DNA from: Niastella sp.
GTDB lineage: Bacteria > Bacteroidota > Bacteroidia > Chitinophagales > Chitinophagaceae
Direction of reading: 5' to 3'
Length of the DNA: 64,000 nucleotides
Assembly: GCA_016710595.1 (NCBI GenBank)
Contig: JADJVM010000006.1
Location: 117,501 to 181,500, forward strand
Made by a program: the position numbers and the translations under genes. This document shows positions 43,589-53,305 of the stretch, one piece after another; within the stretch, counting starts at the first letter, position 1, and every line of letters starts with the position of its first letter. The notes below the pieces were generated by a model. The model worked only from the letters and a program-made list of their open reading frames with translations. It did not search any database and was not told the origin of the DNA.

Positions 43589-45247
43589 ATGCAAGCGGCG
43601 CTGGCCATACATCATTTAGAGGTAACCTTTGGCCATACCCAAGCCGTAAAAAGTATTTCTTTTGAAATTGCCCCAGGCAAACTCACTGCCCTCGTGGGTG
43701 AAAGCGGGTCAGGAAAATCAGTAACTGCTTTATCAATATTAAAATTATTACCCTCAACAGCACAATGCCGGGGTGAAATTTTATTTAACAACCAGGATAA
43801 AACGGAAAACCTGTTATCACTCAGTACAAAGGCAATTGCAGGAATACGTGGCAACCGGATATCAATGATCTTCCAGGAACCGATGACTTCTTTAAACCCT
43901 TTGCTTACTTGTGGAAGCCAGGTAATAGAGGCAATACGGCAACATCAAAAAATTACAAAACAAAAGGCGGGGCAACAAACGATTGAACTTTTTAGAAAGG
44001 TTGGTTTTGATGATCCTGCTTCTGTAATGAAGCGCTATCCCCATGAAATAAGCGGCGGTCAAAAACAAAGGGTGATGATCGTTATGGCAATTTGCTGCAA
44101 GCCAGATTTACTCATTGCTGATGAACCCACCACAGCTTTAGATGTAACGGTACAAAAAAATATTTTGCTCCTCATTAAAAAATTACAGGAGCAAAATAAC
44201 ATGGCCGTATTGCTCATTACTCACGACCTGGGTGTGGTAGCAGACATTGCGGATAATATTATTTTAATGTACCAGGGTAAAATTGTGGAACAGGGTGTTG
44301 CCAAAGAGGTTTTACAAAACCCTTCTCACCCTTATACCAGGGCGTTGCTGGCATGCAGGCCAGGGGCCAATCAAAAACAATTCAGGTTACCCATCATTTC
44401 TGATTTTTTAGAGAAACTCATTCCTTATGAACCTATACCCAAGCCGCTTACTCAAATACAAGAAAAAACAGAGTTGTTGGTAGAGAATTTGAAAGTTTAT
44501 TTCCCCATTCAAAAGAATTTCTTTGGTAAACCACAGTCATTTTTTAAAGCGGTAGATGATGTAAGTTTTACAGTACAAAAAAATGAAATACTGGGACTGG
44601 TGGGCGAAAGTGGCTGTGGCAAAACAACACTTGGCCGAACCATCTTACAATTACAGCAAGCCACATCGGGTAATATTTATTTAAAAGGTAGAAATGTACA
44701 GGAACTAAATACCGAAGAAAAAAAGATATTCCGTAAAGAATTACAAATTGTTTTCCAGGATCCGTACGGGTCGCTGAACCCACGCTTAACGATTGGAGAT
44801 GCCATTGAAGAACCATTAAAAGTGCATGGCATTTATAACAATGCAAATCAACGAAAAGAAAGGGTTATCGAACTCTTTGAACAGGTGAACTTGCATCCTG
44901 ATTTTGTAAACCGTTATCCACACCAGTTTAGCGGGGGGCAAAGGCAACGTATTTGTATTGCCCGGGCACTGGCATTAAACCCTTCTTTCCTGGTATTTGA
45001 TGAAAGTGTATCAGCGCTTGATGTAAGTGTGCAGGCACAGGTATTGAACTTAATAACAGATATCAAATCATCTCTTCAATTAAGCGCTATATTTATTTCA
45101 CACGACCTGTCAGTTGTACATTACATTAGTGACCGCATCATGGTAATGCAAAAAGGAAAAATAGTGGAAGCAGGAAATGCAGATGATATTTTCTACAGGC
45201 CTGCTCAATCTTATACCCGGGAGCTCATTAATTCTATTATGCATTAA
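43589..45247 (+). CDS. fused two-domain ABC ATPase of a peptide/nickel-type importer
   Basis: This 552-residue protein joins two ATPase modules that are separate in DppD/DppF systems, as in YejF. The first Walker A is GESGSGKS (37-44) with signature ISGGQKQR; the second is GESGCGKT (339-346) with FSGGQRQR. Walker B regions LLIADEPTTALDV and LVFDESVSALDV are intact. Each module has the oligopeptide-type extension (PSHPYTRALLACRPG). No permease or binding-protein gene is adjacent, so it must work with subunits encoded elsewhere. It follows amn by 6 bp. Confidence 0.92.
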   Translation: MQAALAIHHLEVTFGHTQAVKSISFEIAPGKLTALVGESGSGKSVTALSILKLLPSTAQCRGEILFNNQDKTENLLSLSTKAIAGIRGNRISMIFQEPMTSLNPLLTCGSQVIEAIRQHQKITKQKAGQQTIELFRKVGFDDPASVMKRYPHEISGGQKQRVMIVMAICCKPDLLIADEPTTALDVTVQKNILLLIKKLQEQNNMAVLLITHDLGVVADIADNIILMYQGKIVEQGVAKEVLQNPSHPYTRALLACRPGANQKQFRLPIISDFLEKLIPYEPIPKPLTQIQEKTELLVENLKVYFPIQKNFFGKPQSFFKAVDDVSFTVQKNEILGLVGESGCGKTTLGRTILQLQQATSGNIYLKGRNVQELNTEEKKIFRKELQIVFQDPYGSLNPRLTIGDAIEEPLKVHGIYNNANQRKERVIELFEQVNLHPDFVNRYPHQFSGGQRQRICIARALALNPSFLVFDESVSALDVSVQAQVLNLITDIKSSLQLSAIFISHDLSVVHYISDRIMVMQKGKIVEAGNADDIFYRPAQSYTRELINSIMH

Positions 45248-45270
45248 TGGGTTACTTGTGCCAAGTATTC

Positions 45271-48200
45271 TTACTCTCCATAATCTCCTCCCATATAATT
45301 ATTCATGTAATCGTAACCGGAATTAGAACTAAAAAAATACCTGGCACTACGATGAAAGCCAAAACGTAATTTTTTTAATTGATCATTCATCAACTTGTTG
45401 CCCTCTTCACCTTCTTTTATTTTTTTATCTGTAAGGCTCACCAGGTCGCCATCTGCATCTACTTTACCTGAATCTAATGGTTGCAGGCCGGATATACCAA
45501 GCTTCCAGTCATCAGACTTCTTTACCCGGTATTTGAAAAAATATACCATGCCGGTACTGTCCTTTATGTAGGTTGCTTCTTTTTTAATGAAAATGATAGA
45601 ATCAAAAGTAGTGCGGTCAGATTCTAATCTCAATAAACTCGTAGCAATACTTAATTGGTTATTAAACGCCTGTGGAAATTTATCGGTTCGGTTAATTTCA
45701 AGTAATTTACGGTATAAGCGAACCCTAAACTTATCATCCGCAGCTAATTTCTGTAAGATGCTATCAGGAACTTCTTTATTATTTTTTATTAATACTGCAC
45801 TTGTATTCAAGAGTACTTTTTCATCTTTACTTAATAAAAGTTTATTGAAAAAATTCCTCACTTTCTCTTCTTTATCATAAAATGGAAGCAGGAGTACTGT
45901 ATAATCGCTTAGCCCATTATCGTAATAATTATTATAATTCCGGTCGTAATCATTATCCTCGTCAGCACTTGCATCTTCTTTTTCTTTATTGGCCTGCATA
46001 ATCTTTTCGTCTCTTGTTTGCTGCTTGCGTAAGGCTACTTTGGCATCAATATAAATAGAGGGGAAATATTTCTCGTAATCTTTCTTCTTAAGCATTCCGC
46101 TATCAATCATATTAATCAGTAAGCCGGTAACATATTCTTTATAATCTTGCAGGGTTGTTAATTGCAATATTTCAGGAAAAAAATTAGCGCTTAATTTCAG
46201 GCTATCACCCAGGTTATTAAATAAAGTTCGGTAATTATCATTCTGGTCAAATATGGGCGGGTCTTCCATCATGATCTTTTTGAGATATGAATAAGATGCT
46301 TTTGTCTTTAACCTGGACAATGCCAATATTGCTTCATTTTGAAACAATGAAGTATCGGCCGTTTTATGATATATATCATTTAGATAACCGGGAATATTAT
46401 CAGTAATTGAATCTTTTATATACCCCAGTTCGGCTATCAGTTTTACTTTAGTATCAAAATAATCTTTATCAGAAATATTGATCCTGGCAATGGCATCGTT
46501 TAGTAAGTGCGCTCCTTGTGGCCCAAAGTAAATAGCGGTAAGGGATTGCTGTGCTTTTTTATGCAGTGCACTGTCTTTACTAAAAAGATCATCAAAAAAT
46601 AAAGGCAATTTAGTAACATAAATATTTTGATTGCTATCTTGAAGCAAACCATTAAAACTATTAAAAAACGCATCTAAAAAACCATGCGTGCCACTTAGGG
46701 TGTCGCTCATGCTTACTAAGGAATACATGGCATTTCCTTTGAGCAACAACATCCTTTCAATTGTTTTGGCAGAGCCTGTATCTTGTAAAGTAAACCGGTA
46801 GCCTGCCCTTATACCAGGAATAGAAATTGATTTTTTTTGAGTTATCAGCATATCGCCATCACCGGTGTAATCATCTATTTCATTTTTCCAAAACTTTGCA
46901 CTATCCCTGATGGAATAATATTTAGGATAATCCTGTACAGTTACATAAACCATTTGACCCGTAGAATCACTTTGAAATAAAGCAGGTTTTTTTTTGGGCC
47001 AATAAGTTATATAACCAGATGAATTATTTCCATTGGCAATATCCTCAGCCGATTTCTCAATGATTGCCCTGATACCTTCATCAATTACAGGATGAATCGG
47101 CGTGTTAACTGAAAAATGATAAAAAGTGTCAGTGAATTGATTTGCTTTTGGATAACTGTAAGGTTCCCAGCCAAAGGAACTGGCAAAATCAAAAGAGCTG
47201 TCAGATTCATTTTTTGTACGCCGGGCCAATACATAATACTCCGGACCCTTTATCATGTAAACGGCATTTACAATATCGCCATCTTTTAATTTTTCACGTA
47301 CAAACAATGCAGGTGCGCCAGCCAGGCTACCCAGCTTACGGCTTATTTGTGTATCAAATATATCAGCACTCCTAAAAGATTCTTCAATGAGACCAAGATC
47401 AAAACTATCTCTTTCTATAAAATCAAAATTATAGTTATTGAGTTTGAGCAAGAGCCAGGCATCACCAGTACCAGGGTCTTTTGTTTCATATTCCCATCTT
47501 TGTTTTTTTACCTGGTCGAAAAATACAGAGGGTGAATTTGGAAATTGAAAATGAAAACCACCTTGCACCGGTTTATAATTTTGCGGGCCGTTATTCAGTT
47601 TTTTTAAACGGATAGAAGTAAAGAAACGTGTGGCTTCTTCACCTGCCACGTAATCGTTTTTACCACTCATTTTAAAGATTACAATCTCGGATGGTAATAC
47701 AAAAATCTGGTAGCGTTGTAAATCGCCCCTACGGGTACGATTGGTTATATCATAACCAGGGTATCCATTATTGGTGATTGTTTTCTTTGTAATTATTTTA
47801 CCCGGTATATTTTCATACAGCACACTATCAATTTTTTTCAGCACATCTTCATCCGTCATTTTTAAAAAACTGGCATTTGTTTTTACCCTGGTAACCATAT
47901 AATAAGAACCATTGTTCATATCAGCAAACTGCCAGCGGTTCAATGGCATATAGGGATTGGGCAAAAAATATAAAGGGCCGGGTACATCTACACTATACGT
48001 GCTATCTGCAGCAAACTGAGTAGCAAAATTTACTTTTACTTTTAATTTTTCTATTTCATCTTTTTGGCGGGCATCCCGGTTGCTCATTTTTATTGGCCTA
48101 AGCGTATAACCCATTGCTCTCAATAATTCTATAACTCCCCGGGTACCGGGTAAATGCGCTGCACCTACACCCACAAATAATGATTTCTTTTTAATGATGC

Positions 48201-48975
48201 TATCAATTGAATGTGCCTGAATTTCGTTTCTTTTTATCAAAAATTTTTCTCTGAATGCAACGGATCTTTCCATTTTATTATCAAGAGAATCCATAAGGCT
48301 TAAATCCCCTCTCTTATAAGCTTCCTGTATTTTATCCTGTATATCAGAAACCGTTTCACCGTCCAGGTCTATTTCCTTTTTCTTTTTTTCTTTTGCCATA
48401 TCGGCATACGCTTCCATTACCAATTTTTGCGACTCATAAAAATCTTCTACGCCCGCCGGGCTTTTTCCCAGCTTACGGCCTGTTTGATAAATATATAAAT
48501 CTAAAAAAGTATCTTCTTCAAAATCTTCTTTGGCCTTATAAGACCTATAGAGGAGGCTATTTACTACGGGCGGTTCACTATTAAGGGCCAACAGTAAATT
48601 ATCATTGTATTTTTCTATTTTAAAGCTATTTTCTGTGAGGTACCCATTTCCTCCATACTGTACATAATTCGTATAGTTTAAATTCAGGTCATTAAGTGAT
48701 GCCATTTGTGGCTGCCATAGTTCAGGGTTAAGCTCCAGGGCTACGGCATCTACATTCCGAATGGCATAATAAAATGAATCGCTTAAATGAAATGCGAGTT
48801 TGCTACTTACATGCATCGTACCAAAAAGAAATGAAGGGCGTGTAAGCCCATTGCCGCTTATTTCCCACAAAAGGCTATTATATACCTGGCGTGTGGTATC
48901 CTGGGCTTTGGCAGTACAAAATACAAGGGATAATAAAATGCAGTAAAAAGGATACCGGAGTTTCTTTCTTTTCAT
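45271..48975 (-). CDS. very large TraB/GumN family protein
   Basis: This 1234-residue secreted protein has a signal peptide (LRYPFYCILLSLVFCTAKAQ). Residues about 30-300 form a TraB/GumN domain (LLWEISGNG, PSFLFGTMHVSS, VDAVALELNPELW and the late SLFVGVGAAHLPG with GVIELLRAMGY), a family with metallo-hydrolase-like motifs. The remaining 900 residues have no recognised domain; parts are helical repeats (about 830-1080) with an acidic run DASADEDNDYDRNYNNYYDN. Most TraB/GumN proteins have about 300 residues, so the extension is unusual. It is transcribed alone; its stop lies 23 bp from that of the convergent ABC gene. Confidence 0.82.
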   Translation of the reverse strand: MKRKKLRYPFYCILLSLVFCTAKAQDTTRQVYNSLLWEISGNGLTRPSFLFGTMHVSSKLAFHLSDSFYYAIRNVDAVALELNPELWQPQMASLNDLNLNYTNYVQYGGNGYLTENSFKIEKYNDNLLLALNSEPPVVNSLLYRSYKAKEDFEEDTFLDLYIYQTGRKLGKSPAGVEDFYESQKLVMEAYADMAKEKKKKEIDLDGETVSDIQDKIQEAYKRGDLSLMDSLDNKMERSVAFREKFLIKRNEIQAHSIDSIIKKKSLFVGVGAAHLPGTRGVIELLRAMGYTLRPIKMSNRDARQKDEIEKLKVKVNFATQFAADSTYSVDVPGPLYFLPNPYMPLNRWQFADMNNGSYYMVTRVKTNASFLKMTDEDVLKKIDSVLYENIPGKIITKKTITNNGYPGYDITNRTRRGDLQRYQIFVLPSEIVIFKMSGKNDYVAGEEATRFFTSIRLKKLNNGPQNYKPVQGGFHFQFPNSPSVFFDQVKKQRWEYETKDPGTGDAWLLLKLNNYNFDFIERDSFDLGLIEESFRSADIFDTQISRKLGSLAGAPALFVREKLKDGDIVNAVYMIKGPEYYVLARRTKNESDSSFDFASSFGWEPYSYPKANQFTDTFYHFSVNTPIHPVIDEGIRAIIEKSAEDIANGNNSSGYITYWPKKKPALFQSDSTGQMVYVTVQDYPKYYSIRDSAKFWKNEIDDYTGDGDMLITQKKSISIPGIRAGYRFTLQDTGSAKTIERMLLLKGNAMYSLVSMSDTLSGTHGFLDAFFNSFNGLLQDSNQNIYVTKLPLFFDDLFSKDSALHKKAQQSLTAIYFGPQGAHLLNDAIARINISDKDYFDTKVKLIAELGYIKDSITDNIPGYLNDIYHKTADTSLFQNEAILALSRLKTKASYSYLKKIMMEDPPIFDQNDNYRTLFNNLGDSLKLSANFFPEILQLTTLQDYKEYVTGLLINMIDSGMLKKKDYEKYFPSIYIDAKVALRKQQTRDEKIMQANKEKEDASADEDNDYDRNYNNYYDNGLSDYTVLLLPFYDKEEKVRNFFNKLLLSKDEKVLLNTSAVLIKNNKEVPDSILQKLAADDKFRVRLYRKLLEINRTDKFPQAFNNQLSIATSLLRLESDRTTFDSIIFIKKEATYIKDSTGMVYFFKYRVKKSDDWKLGISGLQPLDSGKVDADGDLVSLTDKKIKEGEEGNKLMNDQLKKLRFGFHRSARYFFSSNSGYDYMNNYMGGDYGE

Positions 48976-49186
48976 TGAAGTTGCTAGTACGCTAGTGTTT
49001 ATTATTTAAGGCTTTACCTATTGGGTACAAGTGCTTGCCAGGAAGAATTACAGAAAGAAAGATGGCAGTCATTATACTTATGATTTACCTACTTACAAAA
49101 GACGAAAATAACATAAAAATTCACATTTTTTTCTGCTTTAACCATATATTAGAAAAAATGTATAATAAGATACGCATTAAATGTAT

Positions 49187-49194
49187 TAACTTTG
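49187..49194 (+). promoter_or_regulatory. queA: candidate -7 element of queA
   Basis: TAACTTTG fits TAnnTTTG. No TTG stands at the expected -33 spacing. The transcript would start near 49201 and carry a leader of about 100 nt. Confidence 0.5.
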
Positions 49195-49223
49195 CACACT
49201 TTCAAATCATGCCGTAACATGAT

Positions 49224-49281
49224 ACATGCCCTGCTTTGGTGGGGATAAACATCCTGCTAATAAAATGGCAGGTCGGCATGT
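49224..49281 (+). promoter_or_regulatory. structured 5' leader of queA (candidate cis-regulatory RNA)
   Basis: ACATGCC (49224-49230) pairs with GGCATGT (49275-49281). The inner arms CTGC (49231-49234) and GCAG (49268-49271) continue the stem with a three-base bulge, and GGAT/ATCC (49243-49246 with 49251-49254) forms an internal hairpin. The structure ends 23 bp before the queA ATG. I cannot match it to a named riboswitch class. Confidence 0.5.
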
Positions 49282-49304
49282 GATAAATAAAACAAGTTTA
49301 TTGC

Positions 49305-50354
49305 ATGAAATTATCTCAGTTCAGGTTCGATCTCCCTCTTAACCTCATTGCCCAACATCCGGCCAAAAAAAGAGAAGACAGTCGTTTAATGGTTGTTCAC
49401 CGTGATACCGGTGAAATTGAAAACAAACAATTCCGGGACATCATGGAGTATTTTGATGATAAGGATGTGTTTGTGGTAAACAATACACGTGTGTTTCCTG
49501 CAAGGATGTATGGACGTAAAGAAAAAACAGGCGCTAAGATCGAAGTTTTTTTACTGCGTGAATTAAATCGCCCTAACCGGCTTTGGGATGTAATTGTAGA
49601 TCCTGCCCGAAAAATAAGAGTGGGTAATAAACTTTATTTTGGCGAGAATGATGAATTGGTTGCCGAAGTAATTGATAACACAACCAGCCGTGGCCGTACC
49701 ATTCGTTTTTTATGGGATGGCACCGAAGAAGAGTTTAGAAAAATGCTGGAGTTTATGGGAGAAACTCCATTGCCAAAATATATAAAACGTAAACCCGAAG
49801 CAGAAGATAAAGAAAGGTATCAAACAGTGTATGCCAAACACGAGGGTGCTGTGGCTGCACCTACAGCCGGTTTGCATTTTAGTAAAGAATTAATTAAGCG
49901 CCTTGAAATACAAGGGATCCGGTTTGCAGAAGTAACCTTGCACACCGGCCTTGGCACATTCAGGCCCATAGAAGTGGAAGACCTGAGCAAACATAAAATG
50001 GATGCTGAGTATTATAAAATTGAGCAAACAGCATGCGATATTGTAAATAAAGCCAAAGAAACAAATCACCGCATCTGTTCTATTGGTACCACTACCATGA
50101 GGGCGATGGAAACTTCGTACACCGCTCAAAAATTATTAAAACCTTCAGAAGGCTGGACCAATCATTTTATTCATCCACCTTATAATTTTAATATTGCTGA
50201 TGCCCTGGTTACTAATTTTCATTTGCCAAAAACAAGCTTGCTCATTATGGCTTGTGCTTTTGCAGGATATGACTTAATGATGGAGGCCTACAAAAAAGCA
50301 ATTAAAGAAAAATACCGGTTCTTTAGTTATGGTGATGCCATGCTCATCATATAA
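49305..50354 (+). CDS. queA: S-adenosylmethionine:tRNA ribosyltransferase-isomerase
   Basis: QueA transfers and rearranges the ribosyl part of SAM onto preQ1 in tRNA, making epoxyqueuosine. The 349-residue protein has the full family pattern: FDLPLNLIAQHPAKKREDSR, VVNNTRVFPARMYGRKE, GAVAAPTAGLHFSKELI, EVTLHTGLGTFRPIEVEDL, SIGTTTMRAMET and the C-terminal MACAFAGYDLMMEAYKKAI. It has its own promoter and ends at a terminator. No other queuosine gene lies in the window. Confidence 0.96.
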   Translation: MKLSQFRFDLPLNLIAQHPAKKREDSRLMVVHRDTGEIENKQFRDIMEYFDDKDVFVVNNTRVFPARMYGRKEKTGAKIEVFLLRELNRPNRLWDVIVDPARKIRVGNKLYFGENDELVAEVIDNTTSRGRTIRFLWDGTEEEFRKMLEFMGETPLPKYIKRKPEAEDKERYQTVYAKHEGAVAAPTAGLHFSKELIKRLEIQGIRFAEVTLHTGLGTFRPIEVEDLSKHKMDAEYYKIEQTACDIVNKAKETNHRICSIGTTTMRAMETSYTAQKLLKPSEGWTNHFIHPPYNFNIADALVTNFHLPKTSLLIMACAFAGYDLMMEAYKKAIKEKYRFFSYGDAMLII

Positions 50355-50375
50355 CATAAAACATAAATCTTTCAA

Positions 50376-50404
50376 GGCAATGATTTTAATCGTTGCCTTT
50401 TTTT
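50376..50404 (+). terminator. intrinsic terminator after queA
   Basis: GGCAATGA pairs with TCGTTGCC (one G-T pair) and is followed by T7. Confidence 0.85.
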
Positions 50405-50492
50405 ATGTGTTTACATTTAAAAAAAGCTATCAAAAATGAAACTGAAAATAAAAAGGAAACAAAGTGTTTGAACAGGGAATTGAGTTGATACA

Positions 50493-50524
50493 AAAAAAAG
50501 GGGCGGTGATAGAAATCATTGCCC
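50493..50524 (-). terminator. second (distal) terminator behind lysC
   Basis: On the minus strand GGGCAATGAT-ttct-ATCACCGCCC is followed by a U-run of about eight (plus-strand A8). All ten base pairs form, two as G-T. Confidence 0.7.
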
Positions 50525-50713
50525 GTTTTAAAATCCAATATCCTATGAAAAACCATACATAAGACTACAATTGTTTTATAATAGTTGCTTCCTTTTAAAA
50601 ATTTATTGTGAAAAAAATGCTAAAGAGAGAGAAAGTGTAGTAGGCGACATGCTCCCCTGTGAATTCCATTGTAAGTGGCAAAAATAAATTTTAGAAACCC
50701 AGGGTATAGGACA

Positions 50714-50745
50714 AAAAAAAGGGGCTGTGATAGAAATCTCAGCCC
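50714..50745 (-). terminator. first (proximal) terminator behind lysC
   Basis: On the minus strand GGGCTGAGAT-ttct-ATCACAGCCC is followed by a T8 run, 80 bp downstream of the lysC stop. Confidence 0.8.
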
Positions 50746-50824
50746 GTTTTAATCCAATATCCTATGAAAAACCAAATTAAAAACGGCTGAGAAGAACGAT
50801 TTATTGTATGGTTTTAAAAATAAA

Positions 50825-52141
50825 TTAAAAAAATAAGTGGCTGTGTAATGCCCGCAAAGCCTGCGCCTTATAAGCCTGGGGTATTAATAAAGAAATATTA
50901 TGGCTGCTCCCACCATAACTAATCATACGAACCGGTATGGTAGTAGTAGCCTGAAATACCCTGCTTAATATATCTTCGGTAATGTTTATTTCATTTCCTA
51001 CAATAGAAACGATCGTGTGATCGCTATCAATTTTTACCCGGCCATAAGCTTCCAGTTCACTTACAATTTCTTTTAAGAAGCTATCATTATCTATTGTAAC
51101 AGATACGGCTACTTCAGAGGTTGTGATCATATCAATAGAAGTGCGGTATTTTTCAAAGACCTCGAACACTTTTCTTAAAAAGCCATAAGCTAGTAGCATA
51201 CGGCTACTAATGATTTTTATGGCAGTAATATTGTCTTTTGCTGCAATTGCTTTTGCACCTTCGCTACCGGCATCAGCCGAAATGAGCGTACCCTTCGCCA
51301 ATGGCTCCATTGTATTGAGCAATTTAACGGGAACATTATGTGCCTGTGCCGGCCAGATAGATGCCGGGTGCAAGATTTTCGCCCCAAAATAAGCGAGTTC
51401 CGCAGCTTCATTAAAACTTAACTGTTCTACCGGTTTTGTATTTTCTACAATCCGGGGGTCATTATTATGCATCCCATCAATATCCGTCCAAATTTCGCAA
51501 ACCGATGCCTGTAAAACGGCAGCAATTAAAGATGCACTATAATCACTTCCTCCTCTTTTTAAATTATCCACTTCACCCCTGGCGTTTCTTGTAATGTATC
51601 CTTGCGTAACAAATACATTCATGTCGGGGTATTGGTCCAGCAGTTGGGTTAATCTTAATTTGATGGTAGCCAATTGTGGTTCATCAAATTTATCGAGCAT
51701 CATAAATTCAAGAGCAGGTAATAATTTATGATCAATACCATTTTCGTCCAAATAAAGGCTAAAGAGTTTTGTACTTAGTAATTCACCTTGTGCCAGAATG
51801 TCTTTATGAAGCGCCTCGCTAAATGAAATGCGTAAAATAATCTCTAAAAATTCAAAATGTTCTTCTACCTGTTTACGGGCTTTTTCAACAAAATCCGGTT
51901 TACTTAATAACTCATCAATAAATTGATAATAATGATCCTGTAGTTCTTTAATACGGGTTAATGCCAGTTCCCGGTTATTATTCGCAATAAGGTTGCTGAT
52001 AGTTACTAATGCATTGGTTGTTCCACTTAGTGCAGAAAGCACTACGATCTTCTTTTCTTTACTTGCCATTACCAACCCAGCCACTTGTTTCATACGTTCC
52101 GGCTTTCCCACACTGGTGCCGCCAAATTTCATCACTTTCAT
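50825..52141 (-). CDS. lysC: aspartate kinase
   Basis: Aspartokinase phosphorylates L-aspartate, the entry step to lysine, threonine and methionine and to diaminopimelate. The 438-residue protein begins MKVMKFGGTSVGKPERM, the kinase signature. RGGSDYSASLIAAVLQ with EIWTDIDGM forms the substrate site, and the C-terminal 140 residues hold two ACT domains (ITTSEVAVSVTIDNDSFL; IVSIVGNEINI) for feedback control. It is a monofunctional enzyme without a fused homoserine dehydrogenase. lysA is at 14883-16091 in the same window. Transcribed alone. Confidence 0.95.
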   Translation of the reverse strand: MKVMKFGGTSVGKPERMKQVAGLVMASKEKKIVVLSALSGTTNALVTISNLIANNNRELALTRIKELQDHYYQFIDELLSKPDFVEKARKQVEEHFEFLEIILRISFSEALHKDILAQGELLSTKLFSLYLDENGIDHKLLPALEFMMLDKFDEPQLATIKLRLTQLLDQYPDMNVFVTQGYITRNARGEVDNLKRGGSDYSASLIAAVLQASVCEIWTDIDGMHNNDPRIVENTKPVEQLSFNEAAELAYFGAKILHPASIWPAQAHNVPVKLLNTMEPLAKGTLISADAGSEGAKAIAAKDNITAIKIISSRMLLAYGFLRKVFEVFEKYRTSIDMITTSEVAVSVTIDNDSFLKEIVSELEAYGRVKIDSDHTIVSIVGNEINITEDILSRVFQATTTIPVRMISYGGSSHNISLLIPQAYKAQALRALHSHLFF

Positions 52142-52216
52142 ATCCTGTTTTTTGGGAATGCAAAAGTAGATAATTCCCCGATGGGAATATGAGCTTATTG
52201 AAATACTATCAAAAAA

Positions 52217-53305
52217 TTACATTGATGGTGGAACTTGTAAAGAAAATTTTTGAGCAAGTTGGGTTAAATCCTCTATCACCGGTTGCAGCAAAGGGATCCC
52301 ATTTTTAATTCGCTCTTCTTCCATTTGCTTTTCGGGTTCGCCGGGAATTATCACTTCTTTATGGCCGCTGGTGGTTTTGGCTTCTTTAAAACGGTTTATC
52401 CACTGGTCCATATCTTTTTTAAAATCCATAGCAGGCCGGAATGCATCTATGCGCATGGCTCCAAAGAAATGGCCAATGCCTTTGCCCGGCATATTTTGCG
52501 GCATGGGTATATAGGTAGGAAATGGTGGAACCCATGGCCCGTAGTTGGCGCCACTTAAAATGGCAGAAAAAATATCTACAATGCTACCTAGCATATATCC
52601 TTTGTGGCTACCATGCACTTTATCGCCCCCCAATGGCAATAAAGCACCGCCCTCTTTTAAAGCGGCGGCATTTTGTGTTGGCATTCCATCGGCATCCTGC
52701 AACCATCCCGAAGGGCAATCTTCATTTATCCTTTGCAAGATTTCCAGTTTTCCGTTAGAAGCCGTGGTGGTTGCAAAATCAGCCACAAAAGGAGGATACT
52801 GGCCCGCAGGAACAGCCACTGCGATTGGGTTTGTGCCCAGCATCCGTTCATTTGCATAAGTAGGCGCTACTAAAGCCGATGCATTTGTCATAGCAATACC
52901 AATCATATCTTCTTGTACTGCCAGTAAAGCATGATAACCGGCAATACCAAAGTGATTGCTATTTTGTACACTTACCCAGCCGGTGCCTACGGATGCTGCT
53001 TTTTGAATGGCCAGGTTCATGGCATAAGGTGCCGATACCAGCCCCAGTGCACGATCTGCATCTACCACAGCAGTAGATGGAGTTTGATGTATAATTGAAA
53101 TATTGGGTTTTGCATTCACTCTTTTATTTTCCCAAAGCCTTACATAACCAATTAAGCGGGCAATACCATGGCTATCTACGCCCCTCAGGTCGGCAGATAA
53201 CAAAGTTTGGGTAGCCGTAATGGCATCTTCATCATTACAACCTATTTTTAAAAAGACAGAATTTGCAAAAGAAAATAAATCCTCATAACTATACAATGGC
53301 AACAT
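52217..53305 (-). CDS. Ldh family (malate/L-lactate/ureidoglycolate) oxidoreductase
   Basis: This 362-residue NAD(P)-dependent 2-hydroxyacid dehydrogenase belongs to the Ldh_2/MDH2 fold, unrelated to classical LDH. Family motifs are LSADLRGVDSHGIARL with the catalytic His, TGWVSVQNSNHFGIAGYHAL, IGIAMTNASALVAPT, GTNPIAVAVPA and GDKVHGSHKGYMLGSIVDIF. Exact substrate cannot be told. It follows 75 bp upstream of lysC on the same strand and may share transcription. Confidence 0.9.
   Translation of the reverse strand: MLPLYSYEDLFSFANSVFLKIGCNDEDAITATQTLLSADLRGVDSHGIARLIGYVRLWENKRVNAKPNISIIHQTPSTAVVDADRALGLVSAPYAMNLAIQKAASVGTGWVSVQNSNHFGIAGYHALLAVQEDMIGIAMTNASALVAPTYANERMLGTNPIAVAVPAGQYPPFVADFATTTASNGKLEILQRINEDCPSGWLQDADGMPTQNAAALKEGGALLPLGGDKVHGSHKGYMLGSIVDIFSAILSGANYGPWVPPFPTYIPMPQNMPGKGIGHFFGAMRIDAFRPAMDFKKDMDQWINRFKEAKTTSGHKEVIIPGEPEKQMEEERIKNGIPLLQPVIEDLTQLAQKFSLQVPPSM

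Larger units (their letters stand above)
48976..49304. other. 329-bp region upstream of queA
   Basis: It contains a TAACTTTG -7 element (49187-49194) for queA and a structured leader (49224-49281). The 60-residue plus frame at 49035-49217 has no support. The rest is featureless AT-rich sequence. Confidence 0.6.
50355..50824. other. 470-bp region between queA and lysC with three terminators
   Basis: It holds the queA terminator and two copies of a conserved hairpin element (50485-50555 and 50706-50775) about 220 bp apart. On the plus strand each copy is followed by a tiny frame starting ATGAAAAACC (five and eight codons). Confidence 0.7.

Noticed and set aside
49035..49217. 60-residue plus-strand frame upstream of queA
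   Set aside because: It overlaps the queA promoter element, has no start context, and its composition follows the AT-rich intergenic sequence.
50545..50787. Five- and eight-codon frames beginning ATGAAAAACC as genes
   Set aside because: Too short to support as genes from sequence alone; kept only as an observation with the duplicated hairpin element.
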